Source of the DNA: CAYMYN01 sp964394665
GTDB lineage: Bacteria; Planctomycetota; UBA1135; GCA-002686595
Reading direction: 5' to 3'
Length of the DNA stretch: 64,000 nucleotides
Assembly: GCA_964394665.1 (NCBI GenBank)
Contig: CAYMYN010000006.1
Span: 124,001 to 188,000, forward strand
Part shown: positions 53,781 to 63,225 of the stretch, one piece after another
Layout of the letters: every line of letters starts with the position of its first letter
Numbering within the stretch: position 1 is the first letter of the stretch
Program-made: the position numbers and the translations under genes
The notes under the pieces: model-generated
Database searches by the model: none
The model's input: the letters and a program-made list of their open reading frames with translations, nothing else
Told to the model about the DNA's origin: nothing

Positions 53781-55463
53781 ATGCGCGTGCTCTTCGTGTA
53801 TCCCAACCTCTACACCCAGATGGGCTTCAACCACGGCCTGGCCTCGCTCTCGGCCGTGCTCAAGCGCGCCGGGCACGGGACGCGGCTCGTGAACCTCAAC
53901 GAGCGCCTGCCCCCGGTGCCGAGCGACGAGGACGTCTGGCAGGACGTGCGTGCCTGGAAGCCCGGCGTGGTCGCCTTCTCCTGCCTGACCCAGCAGTACG
54001 AGGCCGGCCGCGACCTGGCGCGGTACCTGCGCCGCCGCGCGGCCGAGGACGGCGTCGCTCCGCCGGTGCTGGTCGTGGGCGGCATCCACCCGACCATGGT
54101 GCCCGGCGAGGTCATGGCCGACGGCGTCTGGGACCACGTCGGCGTGGGCGAGTGCGAGGATTCCTTGCTGGCCCTCGTGACGCGCCTCGAGGCGGGCGAA
54201 CGCCCGGCCGACATCCCGAACTTCCTCTCGTGGAAGGACGGGACGCGGCCCGCGTCGGCCGACGTCGCGCCGGTCGCGGCCGAGCGCTGGGTGCACAACC
54301 GCGTGGGCGAGTTCCCCGACCTCGCGGCCCTGCCGCGGCCCGACTACGAGCTCTTCGACACCCAGCGCATCACCGACCAGAAACACGGCTGGTTCGGGCT
54401 GATGACGAGCCGCGGTTGCCCCTACCGCTGCACGTACTGCCTCAACCACAAGATCGTCGACCGCTACCGGGCCGAGCTCGACCGCAAGGTCTCGGACCTC
54501 GAGTTCTTCCGCTACCGGCGCCCCGAGGACGCGGTGGAGGAGATCCGCTGGGTGCTCGCGCGCTACGAGCGCATCTCGACCTTCATCGTCGACGACGACC
54601 TGTTCACCCACAACGCCGAGCACGCGATCGCCTTCTGCGAGGCCTACGAACGCGCGGGCATCGACGTGCCCTTCGTCGTGAACGCCCACGTCAAGGCCGT
54701 CGAGCCGCGCGTGGCGGAGGCCCTGGCCCGCGCGGGGTGCCGCATCCTCAAGCTGGGCATCGAGTCCGGCTCGCCGCGCGTGCGGCGCGAGGTGTTGCAG
54801 CGCTTCATGACCCAGGAGGACATCCTGGCCACGGTGGCGAGCGCCGAACAGCACCGCCTGCACACCTCGGGCTTCGTGATGGTGGGCCTGCCGACCGAGA
54901 CCCCGGACGAGCTGTGGGAGACCGTCGACCTGCTCGCCGCCTCGCGCATCGGCCGCTTCCGCACCTCGTTCTTCTTCCCCTTCCCCGGCACGGGCGGCTA
55001 CGAGCGCGCGATCGCCGCCGGCCACGTCACGCGCGAGACGATCGGCTCGCGCACGACCTTCACCGACGGCAGTTGCCTCGACTTCGGGGCCGAGCAGAAC
55101 CTGCTCGTCGACAAGCTCGGGCGCGCCATGCCCTGGTTCGTGAACGCGCGCCTGGCGCGCTTCCACGCCGACGCGCCCGCCGCCGCGCGCTACGCGCCGC
55201 TCGTCGAGCGCGTGCTGGCCATGGACGCCGCCGAGTGGAGCGCCTTCTTCCCGCGCCTGCGGGAGCTCGACGCCGAGCTCTCCGCCGCCGCGACGGCCGC
55301 CGGCGAGCTGCACTACGCGATCCGCTACGAGAGCACGATGGGCGTGCGCTCGGACTGGTTCCTGGCCGAGGACGCCGGCATCGAATGGGCCACGGCCGCG
55401 GCCAAACCCGACCGGCGCGACCAGTTGCTGGCGCTGGCGGCCGCCGCCGCGGAGGCCTGCTAG
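53781..55463 (+). CDS. Radical SAM protein with cobalamin-binding-type N-terminal domain
   Basis: 560 residues, 3 nt after hldE. The N-terminal 150 or so residues form a B12-binding-type fold (VLFVYPNLYTQMGFNHGLASL; VVGGIHPTMVPGEV), and the radical SAM core follows with SRGCPYRCTYC giving Cys212, Cys216 and Cys219, then IVDDDLFTHN and FVMVGLPTETPDEL. This class includes BchE-, HpnR- and HpnJ-like enzymes that methylate or rearrange unactivated carbons. Its place between two ADP-heptose gene sets suggests it alters a heptose, core or lipid substrate (inference). The substrate is unknown. Confidence 0.85.
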   Translation: MRVLFVYPNLYTQMGFNHGLASLSAVLKRAGHGTRLVNLNERLPPVPSDEDVWQDVRAWKPGVVAFSCLTQQYEAGRDLARYLRRRAAEDGVAPPVLVVGGIHPTMVPGEVMADGVWDHVGVGECEDSLLALVTRLEAGERPADIPNFLSWKDGTRPASADVAPVAAERWVHNRVGEFPDLAALPRPDYELFDTQRITDQKHGWFGLMTSRGCPYRCTYCLNHKIVDRYRAELDRKVSDLEFFRYRRPEDAVEEIRWVLARYERISTFIVDDDLFTHNAEHAIAFCEAYERAGIDVPFVVNAHVKAVEPRVAEALARAGCRILKLGIESGSPRVRREVLQRFMTQEDILATVASAEQHRLHTSGFVMVGLPTETPDELWETVDLLAASRIGRFRTSFFFPFPGTGGYERAIAAGHVTRETIGSRTTFTDGSCLDFGAEQNLLVDKLGRAMPWFVNARLARFHADAPAAARYAPLVERVLAMDAAEWSAFFPRLRELDAELSAAATAAGELHYAIRYESTMGVRSDWFLAEDAGIEWATAAAKPDRRDQLLALAAAAAEAC

Positions 55464-55466
55464 GCC

Positions 55467-56519
55467 GTGCAGCCCGCCGACGCCGAGGACGTCGCCCGGC
55501 TCGAGCGCGAGGTCGCGCGCTTCGCCGGCCTGCGCGTGGCGGTGGTGGGCGACGCGATCTGCGACCACGACCTCTTCGCCAGCCCCCAGCGCCTCTCGCG
55601 CGAGGCGCCGGTGATGGTGCTGCGCCACGAGGGCGAGCGCTACGGCGCCGGCGGGGCGGCCAACGTGGCCCGCAACCTCGCGGCGCTGGGCGCGCGGGTG
55701 ACGCTCCTGGGCACGGTCGGGCGCGACGCGCCGGGGCGCGAGCTGCGCTCGATCCTCGAGCGCGCCGGGATCGACGTGACGCGCCTCTTGCTCGACGAAC
55801 GCTGGCGCACGCCGACCAAGACGCGGGTGCTGGCCGCCGAGCCGCGCCGCTATCCGCACCAGGTGCTGCGCATCGATCGCGAACCGGAGGCACCGCTCGA
55901 CGGCGCGGCCCGCGCGCGCAGCGCGCGCGAGCTCGCGGAGCTGGTGGGGGAGCTCGACGCGCTCGTGCTCTCGGACTATGGCTATGGGGCTCTTGGCCCG
56001 GAACTCGCCGCGGCCGTCGGCGCGCACGCCGCCGCGGGCGCGCCAGTGGTGCTCGATCCGCGCCGCGACGTGGACTCCTTCCCGGGCCTCGCCGCGCTGA
56101 CGCCCAACGTGGGCGAGCTGGCGACCTTCACCGGCCGCGCGCCGGACGTGCTCGAGGATCCGCGCGAGCTGGCGCGCGCCGCCGGCGAGCTCGCCCGGCG
56201 CAGCCGCGCGCGGCTGGTGCTCGTGACCCGGGGCAACTCGGGGATGGCGCTCTTCGGCCGGGACCTCTCTCCCGCGGGAACGGCCGTGCCGGCCTGCGGC
56301 GCGGGCGAGGTGACCGACGTGTGCGGCGCGGGCGACACCGCCAGCGCCGTCTTTGCCCTGGGCCTGGCGGCGGGGCTGGCGCCCGCGCGCGCCATGGGCA
56401 TCGCCAACGCCGCCTCGGGCGTGGTGGTGATGGAGAGCGGCGCCGCCGTCTGTTCCCCCGAGGCCCTGGTGCGCGCCCTCGGGCGGGCGCCCGTGCCCGC
56501 GCCGCTGGAGGTCGGGTGA
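55467..56519 (+). CDS. HldA-like PfkB-family heptose-7-phosphate kinase
   Basis: 350 residues from GTG 55467, 3 nt after the radical SAM gene. A PfkB-type fold with VVGDAICDHDLFASPQRLSREA, GGAANVARNL and the catalytic base motif DVCGAGDTASA near residue 290. It is related to the HldE N-terminal domain, and its partner transferase follows with a GTGA overlap, so it should phosphorylate a heptose-7-phosphate or a similar sugar. The presence of a complete hldE just upstream suggests a different anomer or sugar is served here. Confidence 0.85.
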   Translation: MQPADAEDVARLEREVARFAGLRVAVVGDAICDHDLFASPQRLSREAPVMVLRHEGERYGAGGAANVARNLAALGARVTLLGTVGRDAPGRELRSILERAGIDVTRLLLDERWRTPTKTRVLAAEPRRYPHQVLRIDREPEAPLDGAARARSARELAELVGELDALVLSDYGYGALGPELAAAVGAHAAAGAPVVLDPRRDVDSFPGLAALTPNVGELATFTGRAPDVLEDPRELARAAGELARRSRARLVLVTRGNSGMALFGRDLSPAGTAVPACGAGEVTDVCGAGDTASAVFALGLAAGLAPARAMGIANAASGVVVMESGAAVCSPEALVRALGRAPVPAPLEVG

Positions 56520-57013
56520 ACCCGGCCGCGATCCTCGCCCGCGAGGCCCTCGCCGAGGTCCTGCGCGAGCTGCGCGCGGCCCATCCCGACGCGCGCATCG
56601 TGCTCGCCAACGGTTGCTTCGACCTGTTGCACGTCGGCCACGTGCGCTACCTCGAGGACGCCCGCTCGCGCGGTACGCACCTGGTCGTGGCGCTCAACAC
56701 CGACGCCTCGGTGCGCGCCCTCAAGGGGCCCGAGCGGCCGCTCACGCCGCTCGCCGAGCGCTGCGAGCTCCTCGGCGCCCTGCGCTGCGTCGACTTCGTG
56801 ACGAGCTTCGCCGAGCCGACCCTCGAGGCCACCCTGCGCCTCCTGCGCCCCGACGTGCACGCCAAAGGCACCGACTACCGCCCCGAGACGGTCCCCGAGC
56901 GCGAGCTCGACCGCGAGCTCGGCATCGAGATCGCCATCTGCGGCGACGAGAAGCGCCGCTCCTCCACCGAGCTCGCCCGCCGCGGCGGGACCGGGACGGC
57001 GCCGCGGGGCTGA
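56516..57013 (+). CDS. HldC-like sugar-1-phosphate nucleotidyltransferase
   Basis: 165 residues from GTG 56516 (GTGA overlap with the kinase). The cytidylyltransferase-like motif ANGCFDLLHVGHVRYL is followed by LNTDASVRALKGPERPL and a distinctive HAKGTDYRPETVPER loop. This is the stand-alone counterpart of the HldE C-terminal domain and would adenylylate (or guanylylate) a heptose-1-phosphate. With the preceding kinase it forms a second sugar-activation module. Specificity for ADP- or GDP-heptose is not determined. Confidence 0.85.
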   Translation: MNPAAILAREALAEVLRELRAAHPDARIVLANGCFDLLHVGHVRYLEDARSRGTHLVVALNTDASVRALKGPERPLTPLAERCELLGALRCVDFVTSFAEPTLEATLRLLRPDVHAKGTDYRPETVPERELDRELGIEIAICGDEKRRSSTELARRGGTGTAPRG

Positions 57014-57176
57014 CCCGGGTGGGGGAGCCGGGCCGGCGCGGGCGTCGTCCGCGCCGGGCGCGCGGCGATCCTTCAACCACGCCTGCCACCGCGGTACACC
57101 ATGGGCTCCGCAGCGCCCTCCCGGACCCTCTTGGGGAGCGGGGCCCGCGCTCCGCCCGCACCTGGCCGCGCACCCT

Positions 57177-58115
57177 GTGAGCTACCGTCCGCCCCCTATC
57201 TCCCCGCGCCACGCCGCGGGCCTGGCCCTCCTGGGCCTGGTGATCGCGACCTACGGCAGCGTGCTCGGCCTGGGCGGCGGATTCATCGCCGTGCCGGTGC
57301 TGCACTACCTCTACAAGCGGCCGCTGAAGGAGAGCGTGGCGACGTCGCTCGGGCTGGTGGCCGCCACGACCAGCGCCGGCACCTTGGCTGAGGTGCTGCG
57401 GCCCGATTCGCGGCTGGTGTGGTCGCTGGTGGCGTTGCTCGTGAGCGGCAGCCTGATCGGCGCGCAGCTCGGCTTCTGGCTCGCCCAGCGCACGCGCACC
57501 TACTGGATCAAGCTGGCCTTCGCCGTGCTGCTGGTGTGGTCGGGAATCGAGTTCCTGGTCGGGAGCGGCCTGCGCGGCGGGGACGTCTCGCCGGGCGCCG
57601 ACCTCGTGCAGGATGCGCACTATGGACTCCTCGCCCACCTGATCGCCCTGGGGATCGGGATCAGCGCCGGCACGGTCTCCCCCATGCTCGGCATCGCTGG
57701 CGGCCTGATCGCCGTGCCTGCGCTCTACATCGCCGTGCCGGGCCTGGGATATCTCGGAGCCCGGGCCTGCGCCCTGGCGATGGGCATGGTGGCCTCGCTG
57801 CGCTCGTTGATGCTCTACCGGAGCCAACACCAGGTCCACATCGGCCGCGCCCTGGCCCTGGCCTCGGGAGGGCTGTTCGGCGGCGTGCTCGGCGACGTGG
57901 TCGTGAAGATCGAAGGCTTCGAGGCGACGGCCAAGGTGCTGATGGGCATCACGTTGGTCGTGCTTGCCGCGCGCTTCACCTGGGACGTCCTGGGCGGCCA
58001 GGAGGGGCGCCGCTGGCGCCGGGCGCTCAAGGGCGTGCGCGCCCAACAGGCCCTGGCCGAACGCCGCGCGCTCGCTGCCCCGAAGAACGAACGCGAAGAG
58101 CGCTCGAAGCTCTGA
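57177..58115 (+). CDS. TauE/SafE-family membrane transporter
   Basis: 312 residues from GTG 57177. The family duplication is clear: GSVLGLGGGFIAVPVL in the first half and GISAGTVSPMLGIAGGLIAVPAL in the second, within eight or so hydrophobic segments. Members export sulfite, sulfoacetate or similar organic anions, or move other small anions; the solute here is unknown. The C-terminal tail is Arg/Glu-rich. It sits downstream of the heptose module with a gap of 163 nt and converges on the unknown exported protein; the palindromes in between may be a shared terminator. Confidence 0.85.
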   Translation: MSYRPPPISPRHAAGLALLGLVIATYGSVLGLGGGFIAVPVLHYLYKRPLKESVATSLGLVAATTSAGTLAEVLRPDSRLVWSLVALLVSGSLIGAQLGFWLAQRTRTYWIKLAFAVLLVWSGIEFLVGSGLRGGDVSPGADLVQDAHYGLLAHLIALGIGISAGTVSPMLGIAGGLIAVPALYIAVPGLGYLGARACALAMGMVASLRSLMLYRSQHQVHIGRALALASGGLFGGVLGDVVVKIEGFEATAKVLMGITLVVLAARFTWDVLGGQEGRRWRRALKGVRAQQALAERRALAAPKNEREERSKL

Positions 58116-58181
58116 GAGGCCGAGAAAAAATCGAACGGACCCGGAGCGGACCCACAGCAGACCATCCAGACGGCCTCTCAG
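58112..58181. terminator. Perfect 11-bp inverted repeat between convergent genes
   Basis: CTGAGAGGCCG (58112-58122) and its reverse complement CGGCCTCTCAG (58171-58181), 48 nt apart, with an AAAAAA run just after the left arm. The left arm overlaps the transporter stop. A bidirectional terminator is likely. Confidence 0.45.
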
Positions 58182-58193
58182 AGCGTTTCTTGG

Positions 58194-58213
58194 ACGGCCG
58201 GCAAGCCGGCCGT
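58194..58213. repeat. Short REP-like palindrome ACGGCCGGC-AA-GCCGGCCGT
   Basis: A perfect 9-bp inverted repeat with a 2-base centre, next to the longer inverted repeat in the same convergent intergenic region. It could be a terminator part or a dispersed extragenic palindrome. Confidence 0.45.
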
Positions 58214-58312
58214 ACCGAGAGTGCTCGAATTCTTCTCACACTCTGAGGCGGCCCGAACGGGCCCGGGGGCTCGGGGTTCGGACCACGTCTCCCGGGTCGA
58301 CGCGCTGAACGC

Positions 58313-59257
58313 TCAGGGGTGCCAGTAGGGGTTCCACAGCGACCAGTCCGAGTACGGGCTGGCTTTCCACTGCAGGCCGTCGAGCGTCGCGGTGTGCACG
58401 AACGTGCCGTCGTTCTCGGGGTCGGAGAACACGGTGTAGACCTCGCTCGCGCCGTTCGCGCAACCCTTGAAGTTACGCCGGACCAGGAGCTTGCGCCCTT
58501 GGTCGGAGAAGTCCATGACCTGGAGGATGCCCACCTGGTCGAGCTGAGGGTGCGTCAGGGCCGAGGCCAGGAGCTGGGGAATCGGCTGGGGAGCATCAAG
58601 GGATAGCAGGTAGAGGGCCTGCAGCTCGTGGTCGTGGTAGACGAGATAGCGCCCCTGCGGATCGGCGGCGAGGGCCAGGAAGGGTCCGCTGTGGCTCTCG
58701 AGGAGGGGCGAGCGTTCGGCGGACGGAAGGGTCCAACTCGCAGCGGGTTCCTTCCATCCTCCCAGGCCATGGACCTTGAGCTCGGCGATCGCGGGTGGAA
58801 GGGCGGTGCCGGGGGGGAACGATTGGGGTAGGGGAGGGCAGAGCGCGTACCAACCGTCCTTGCGCGGGGGGTAGCTCCAGCGCTCGAGCACCGCCTTCCC
58901 GTCGGGATCCACACCGCTGACGACCAACTCGTTCCCGCCGTGGAAGCCAGTGACGTCCGTGATGAAGTACGTCGTGGATTCCTTGCCCCTCCAGCAGAGC
59001 CAGGGATCGCCGTGCTGAGCTCGCTCGCAGCGCTTGTGCTGGACGAGCCTGCCGCCGACCGAGTACTCGAACAGGCACAAGTACTCCGGGCCGGAGTAGG
59101 CTCGCAGCGAGACGTCGGCGAAGAGCGCTTCGTCGGGGATCTTGTCGAGACCGTCCTGTGACCGCGGAGGGAGGCCCACCAGCCCGAGCGAGGGGAATAC
59201 GCAGACCAGCAGTGACATCGATCCCAGGGCGAGCCGAGTCAGGATAGAAGTCCCCAT
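58313..59257 (-). CDS. Exported protein of unknown function
   Basis: 314 residues from ATG 59257 with a signal peptide (LGSMSLLVCVFPSLGLVG). The mature part is beta-rich with blade-like repeats (LAADPQGRYLVYHDHELQALY; VMDFSDQGRKLLVRRNFKG), suggesting a small propeller, and several cysteines. I recognise no family. Base composition looks a little less GC-rich than the neighbours. The 260-nt region upstream to 59517 holds a G/C-rich stem-like stretch and no gene. Function unknown. Confidence 0.65.
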   Translation of the reverse strand: MGTSILTRLALGSMSLLVCVFPSLGLVGLPPRSQDGLDKIPDEALFADVSLRAYSGPEYLCLFEYSVGGRLVQHKRCERAQHGDPWLCWRGKESTTYFITDVTGFHGGNELVVSGVDPDGKAVLERWSYPPRKDGWYALCPPLPQSFPPGTALPPAIAELKVHGLGGWKEPAASWTLPSAERSPLLESHSGPFLALAADPQGRYLVYHDHELQALYLLSLDAPQPIPQLLASALTHPQLDQVGILQVMDFSDQGRKLLVRRNFKGCANGASEVYTVFSDPENDGTFVHTATLDGLQWKASPYSDWSLWNPYWHP

Positions 59258-59517
59258 TGTGTTCGTTTCCCTGGTCGTAAAGCCTGAGGGGGCTCGCTCC
59301 CCGGGCGGAGTTCATGGGCAGCCCGCCGGAGTGCGATCTTAGAGCCCGTCCTCGGTCACCCCCAAACGACTTCGTTCCAAGGCCGGGGCGCTCCGAGCGC
59401 GGTGGGCTCGGCGGGAATCGGGCCGGTGGCGGGTTCCCGGTCCAAGCCAGGAAGTCGCCCCCGGGCCTTCGACGGGGAGGTGCTGGGACCGGGCGCGCGG
59501 CGCGGGCCGCCGGCGCC

Positions 59518-60827
59518 TCAGGCGTAGATGCCGCGCAGCTTGTCGGCGGCGGCGACGCGCTGCACGGCCAGCATGCTGGCCGCCATGCGCAGGCGCACGT
59601 CGTGCTGGGCGGCCATGGCGAGGGTGGCGTGCCAGGCCTCGCCCATGAAGCGGCGCAGGCGGCGTTCGACGACGGGCTTGATCCACTTGAAGCCCATGCG
59701 GTTCTGCACCCACTCGAAGTAGGAGAGCACCACCGCGCCGCCGTTGGCCAGGGTATCCGGCACGACCGGGATGTCGCGTTGCTCGAGCACGCGGTCGGCG
59801 CGCACGGAGACGGGGCCGTGGGCGCCCTCGATCACCAGGCGGGCCTGGATCTGGGCCGCGTTGCCCGAGTGGATCGCGTTGGGGACCGCGCAGGGGATCA
59901 GGACGTCGCAGGGCCGCAGGAGCATCTCCTCGTTCGAGATGCGCTCGAAGGAGCCCGGGGCGTCGCGCAGCGAGCCGTGCTCGGCGTTCCACGCCAGCAG
60001 CGCCGGCACGTCGAGCCCCGCCGCGTCGTGGAAGGCGCCGTGCACGTCGGAGAGCCCGACCACGCGCACGCCGTCGGCGTGCAGGATGCGCGCCAGCGTG
60101 CCGCCCACGGTGCCCGCGCCCTGGATGATGACGCTCGGGCGGGGGTCCGTCGAACCGTAGTGCTCGAGCGCCAGACGCAGGACGACGCGCAGGCCCTGGG
60201 CCACGGCGTCCTCGTGACCCTCCGAGCCGCCCAGGTCGAGCGGCTTGCCGGCCACGGCGGCGTTGACCGTCATCCGTTCGTGGCCGCTGATCGTGTCCAT
60301 GATCCAGGCCATCACGTTCTGCGAGGAGCCGATGTCGGGCATGAACACGTCGCGCTCCGCGCCGACGTCGGCCATCAGGCTGGCGGTGTAGCGGCGCACG
60401 GCGCGCTCGATCTCGCCCAGGGAGCGCCGGCGCGGGTCGATGCGGATCGCGCCCGCCGAGCCGCCGAAGGGGACGTCGAGCACCGCGCACTTCCAGGTCA
60501 TCCAGCCCGCCAAGGCGCGCAGCTCGTCGACCTTGAACTTGCGCTGCAGCCGCAGCGGCCCGAGGAACGGCCCGAGCCCGGCGTTGTGCTGGATGCGGTA
60601 GCCGTCGAAGACCCGGATCGAGCCATCGTCCATGCGCACCGGCACCGCGACCGTGACCTCGCGGTCGGGCTTGCGCAGGATGGCGTAGGCCGCCGGGTCG
60701 ATGCCGAGCTTCTGAGCAGCCAGGTCGAAGCTGCTCATCATCGTCGCGAAGGGCGTCTCGTCGTCCAGCAACGGCGTGCTGGGGAGCATCCCCTCGAAGT
60801 CGTCCTGCAGGAGATCGCTCTTGTCCA

Positions 60828-60828
<1 letters not shown>
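59518..60828 (-). CDS. Glutamate dehydrogenase paralogue lacking two catalytic lysines (possible regulatory subunit)
   Basis: 436 residues from ATG 60828, sharing one base with the stop of the preceding gdh gene (TGATG). It is a full-length relative with the substrate domain and the Rossmann domain (IIQGAGTVGGTLARIL). The catalytic lysines of the neighbour (K82 and K118) are replaced by Leu89 (GPFLGPLRL) and Ala125 (FGGSAGAIRI), while the lysine in MTWK and the active-site Asp165 (PDIGSS) remain. It is therefore unlikely to be an efficient dehydrogenase. Thermus thermophilus has a similar pair in which one subunit is regulatory. Confidence 0.88.
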
Positions 60829-62114
<1,286 letters not shown>

Positions 62115-62379
62115 GTCCTGGTCGGGCGCTGCGTCGATGCGGCGCCCCCTGTTCGGAGGGACGGGGGCCTGGGGGGATGGGGGCGTGCGTGAGCGCGCGA
62201 AGGCGACCATTCCAATCCGTGGGACGCGCGGAAGGAAGGGCGGTCCGCTCGGATTTCGGGGCCGAGCGGCGCTCCCGCCCGGCGCCCGGTGGGCCCGCGC
62301 TGGGTCTTGGGCGACGCACGGTTCCCATCGGGCCGGCGGGCGTGCACGATCGCCGCCGCGGCAACCAGCAGCCGGCGCG
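62115..62379. other. 265-nt divergent intergenic region (gdh pair and waaP-like gene)
   Basis: No gene. It must hold the promoters for both directions, but I see no convincing -35/-10 pair. The sequence is extremely GC-rich. Confidence 0.5.
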
Positions 62380-63225
62380 ATGGACACCCAGCCCTCCCGA
62401 GCCCCCCTGCCCCCTCCGGGGCCGTCCCTGGCCGGTTCGGCCGCCGACGGGCCGCGCGCCCCGGAGGCGGAGGAGCTCGAGCGGCTCCTCGACGCGGCGC
62501 CGAGCGCCTGGCTGCGCCGCGTGCCGGGCCGGGAGACCTTCGCCTGGTCCGCGCGCGGCGCGGGGGGCGAACCTGATTGGATCGTCAAGCGTTTCGCCCG
62601 CCGCGGCCTGCGCGAGGGCCTGGTCGAGCTACTCGGCGGGGAACGGCCGCGCTCGCCGGCGCGGCGCGAGGCGCACAACCTCGCTGACCTGCTCGCCGCC
62701 GGCCAGGACGTGCCACGTCCGCTGGCCTGGCTCGAACGCGGCGCGCGCTCGGTGCTCGTGATGGAGCGCGTGGCGCACCGCGAGACCCTCGACGGGCGCC
62801 TGGCGCGCGCCCCGCGCCCCGAGCGCCGACGGCTGGCCGCGCGGCTCGCCGCGCGCGTCGCGCACCTGCACGGCGCGGGTTGGTACCACCGCGACCTCTA
62901 CCTCGTGCACTGGATCCTGGCCGATGCCGGCGAGCGCGCGCCCGAGCGCCTCGTCCTGCTCGACGTCGGCCGCGCGCGGCGCCGCCCGCGCCCGCGGCAG
63001 CGTTGGTTCGTGAAGGACCTGGCGGCGCTGCTCCACTCGGCGCCCGCCACGGTCGGCCCGCGCGAGCGGCGCGCGTTCCTGCTGCGCTACCTGCGCGCCC
63101 GCGGCTTGGCGCTGGGCGAGGCGCCGGCCTGGGCGCGACGCGTGGAGCGCAAGCGCGCGCGCATCGCGGGGCACGTGCCGCGCCACGACGCGGCCTCGCG
63201 GCGCGCGAGCGAGGTCGGGGCGTGA
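62380..63225 (+). CDS. WaaP/KdkA-like LPS core kinase
   Basis: 281 residues from ATG 62380. A small eukaryotic-like kinase fold with the lipopolysaccharide-kinase motif YHRDLYLVHWIL (catalytic Asp near 171) and a following LLDVGRARRRPR in place of DFG-type sequence; DWIVKRFARR supplies the ATP-site lysine. WaaP and Kdo kinases phosphorylate heptose or Kdo residues of the LPS inner core, which stabilises the outer membrane. It overlaps the heptosyltransferase gene by GTGA, so both act on the same core. Confidence 0.85.
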   Translation: MDTQPSRAPLPPPGPSLAGSAADGPRAPEAEELERLLDAAPSAWLRRVPGRETFAWSARGAGGEPDWIVKRFARRGLREGLVELLGGERPRSPARREAHNLADLLAAGQDVPRPLAWLERGARSVLVMERVAHRETLDGRLARAPRPERRRLAARLAARVAHLHGAGWYHRDLYLVHWILADAGERAPERLVLLDVGRARRRPRPRQRWFVKDLAALLHSAPATVGPRERRAFLLRYLRARGLALGEAPAWARRVERKRARIAGHVPRHDAASRRASEVGA

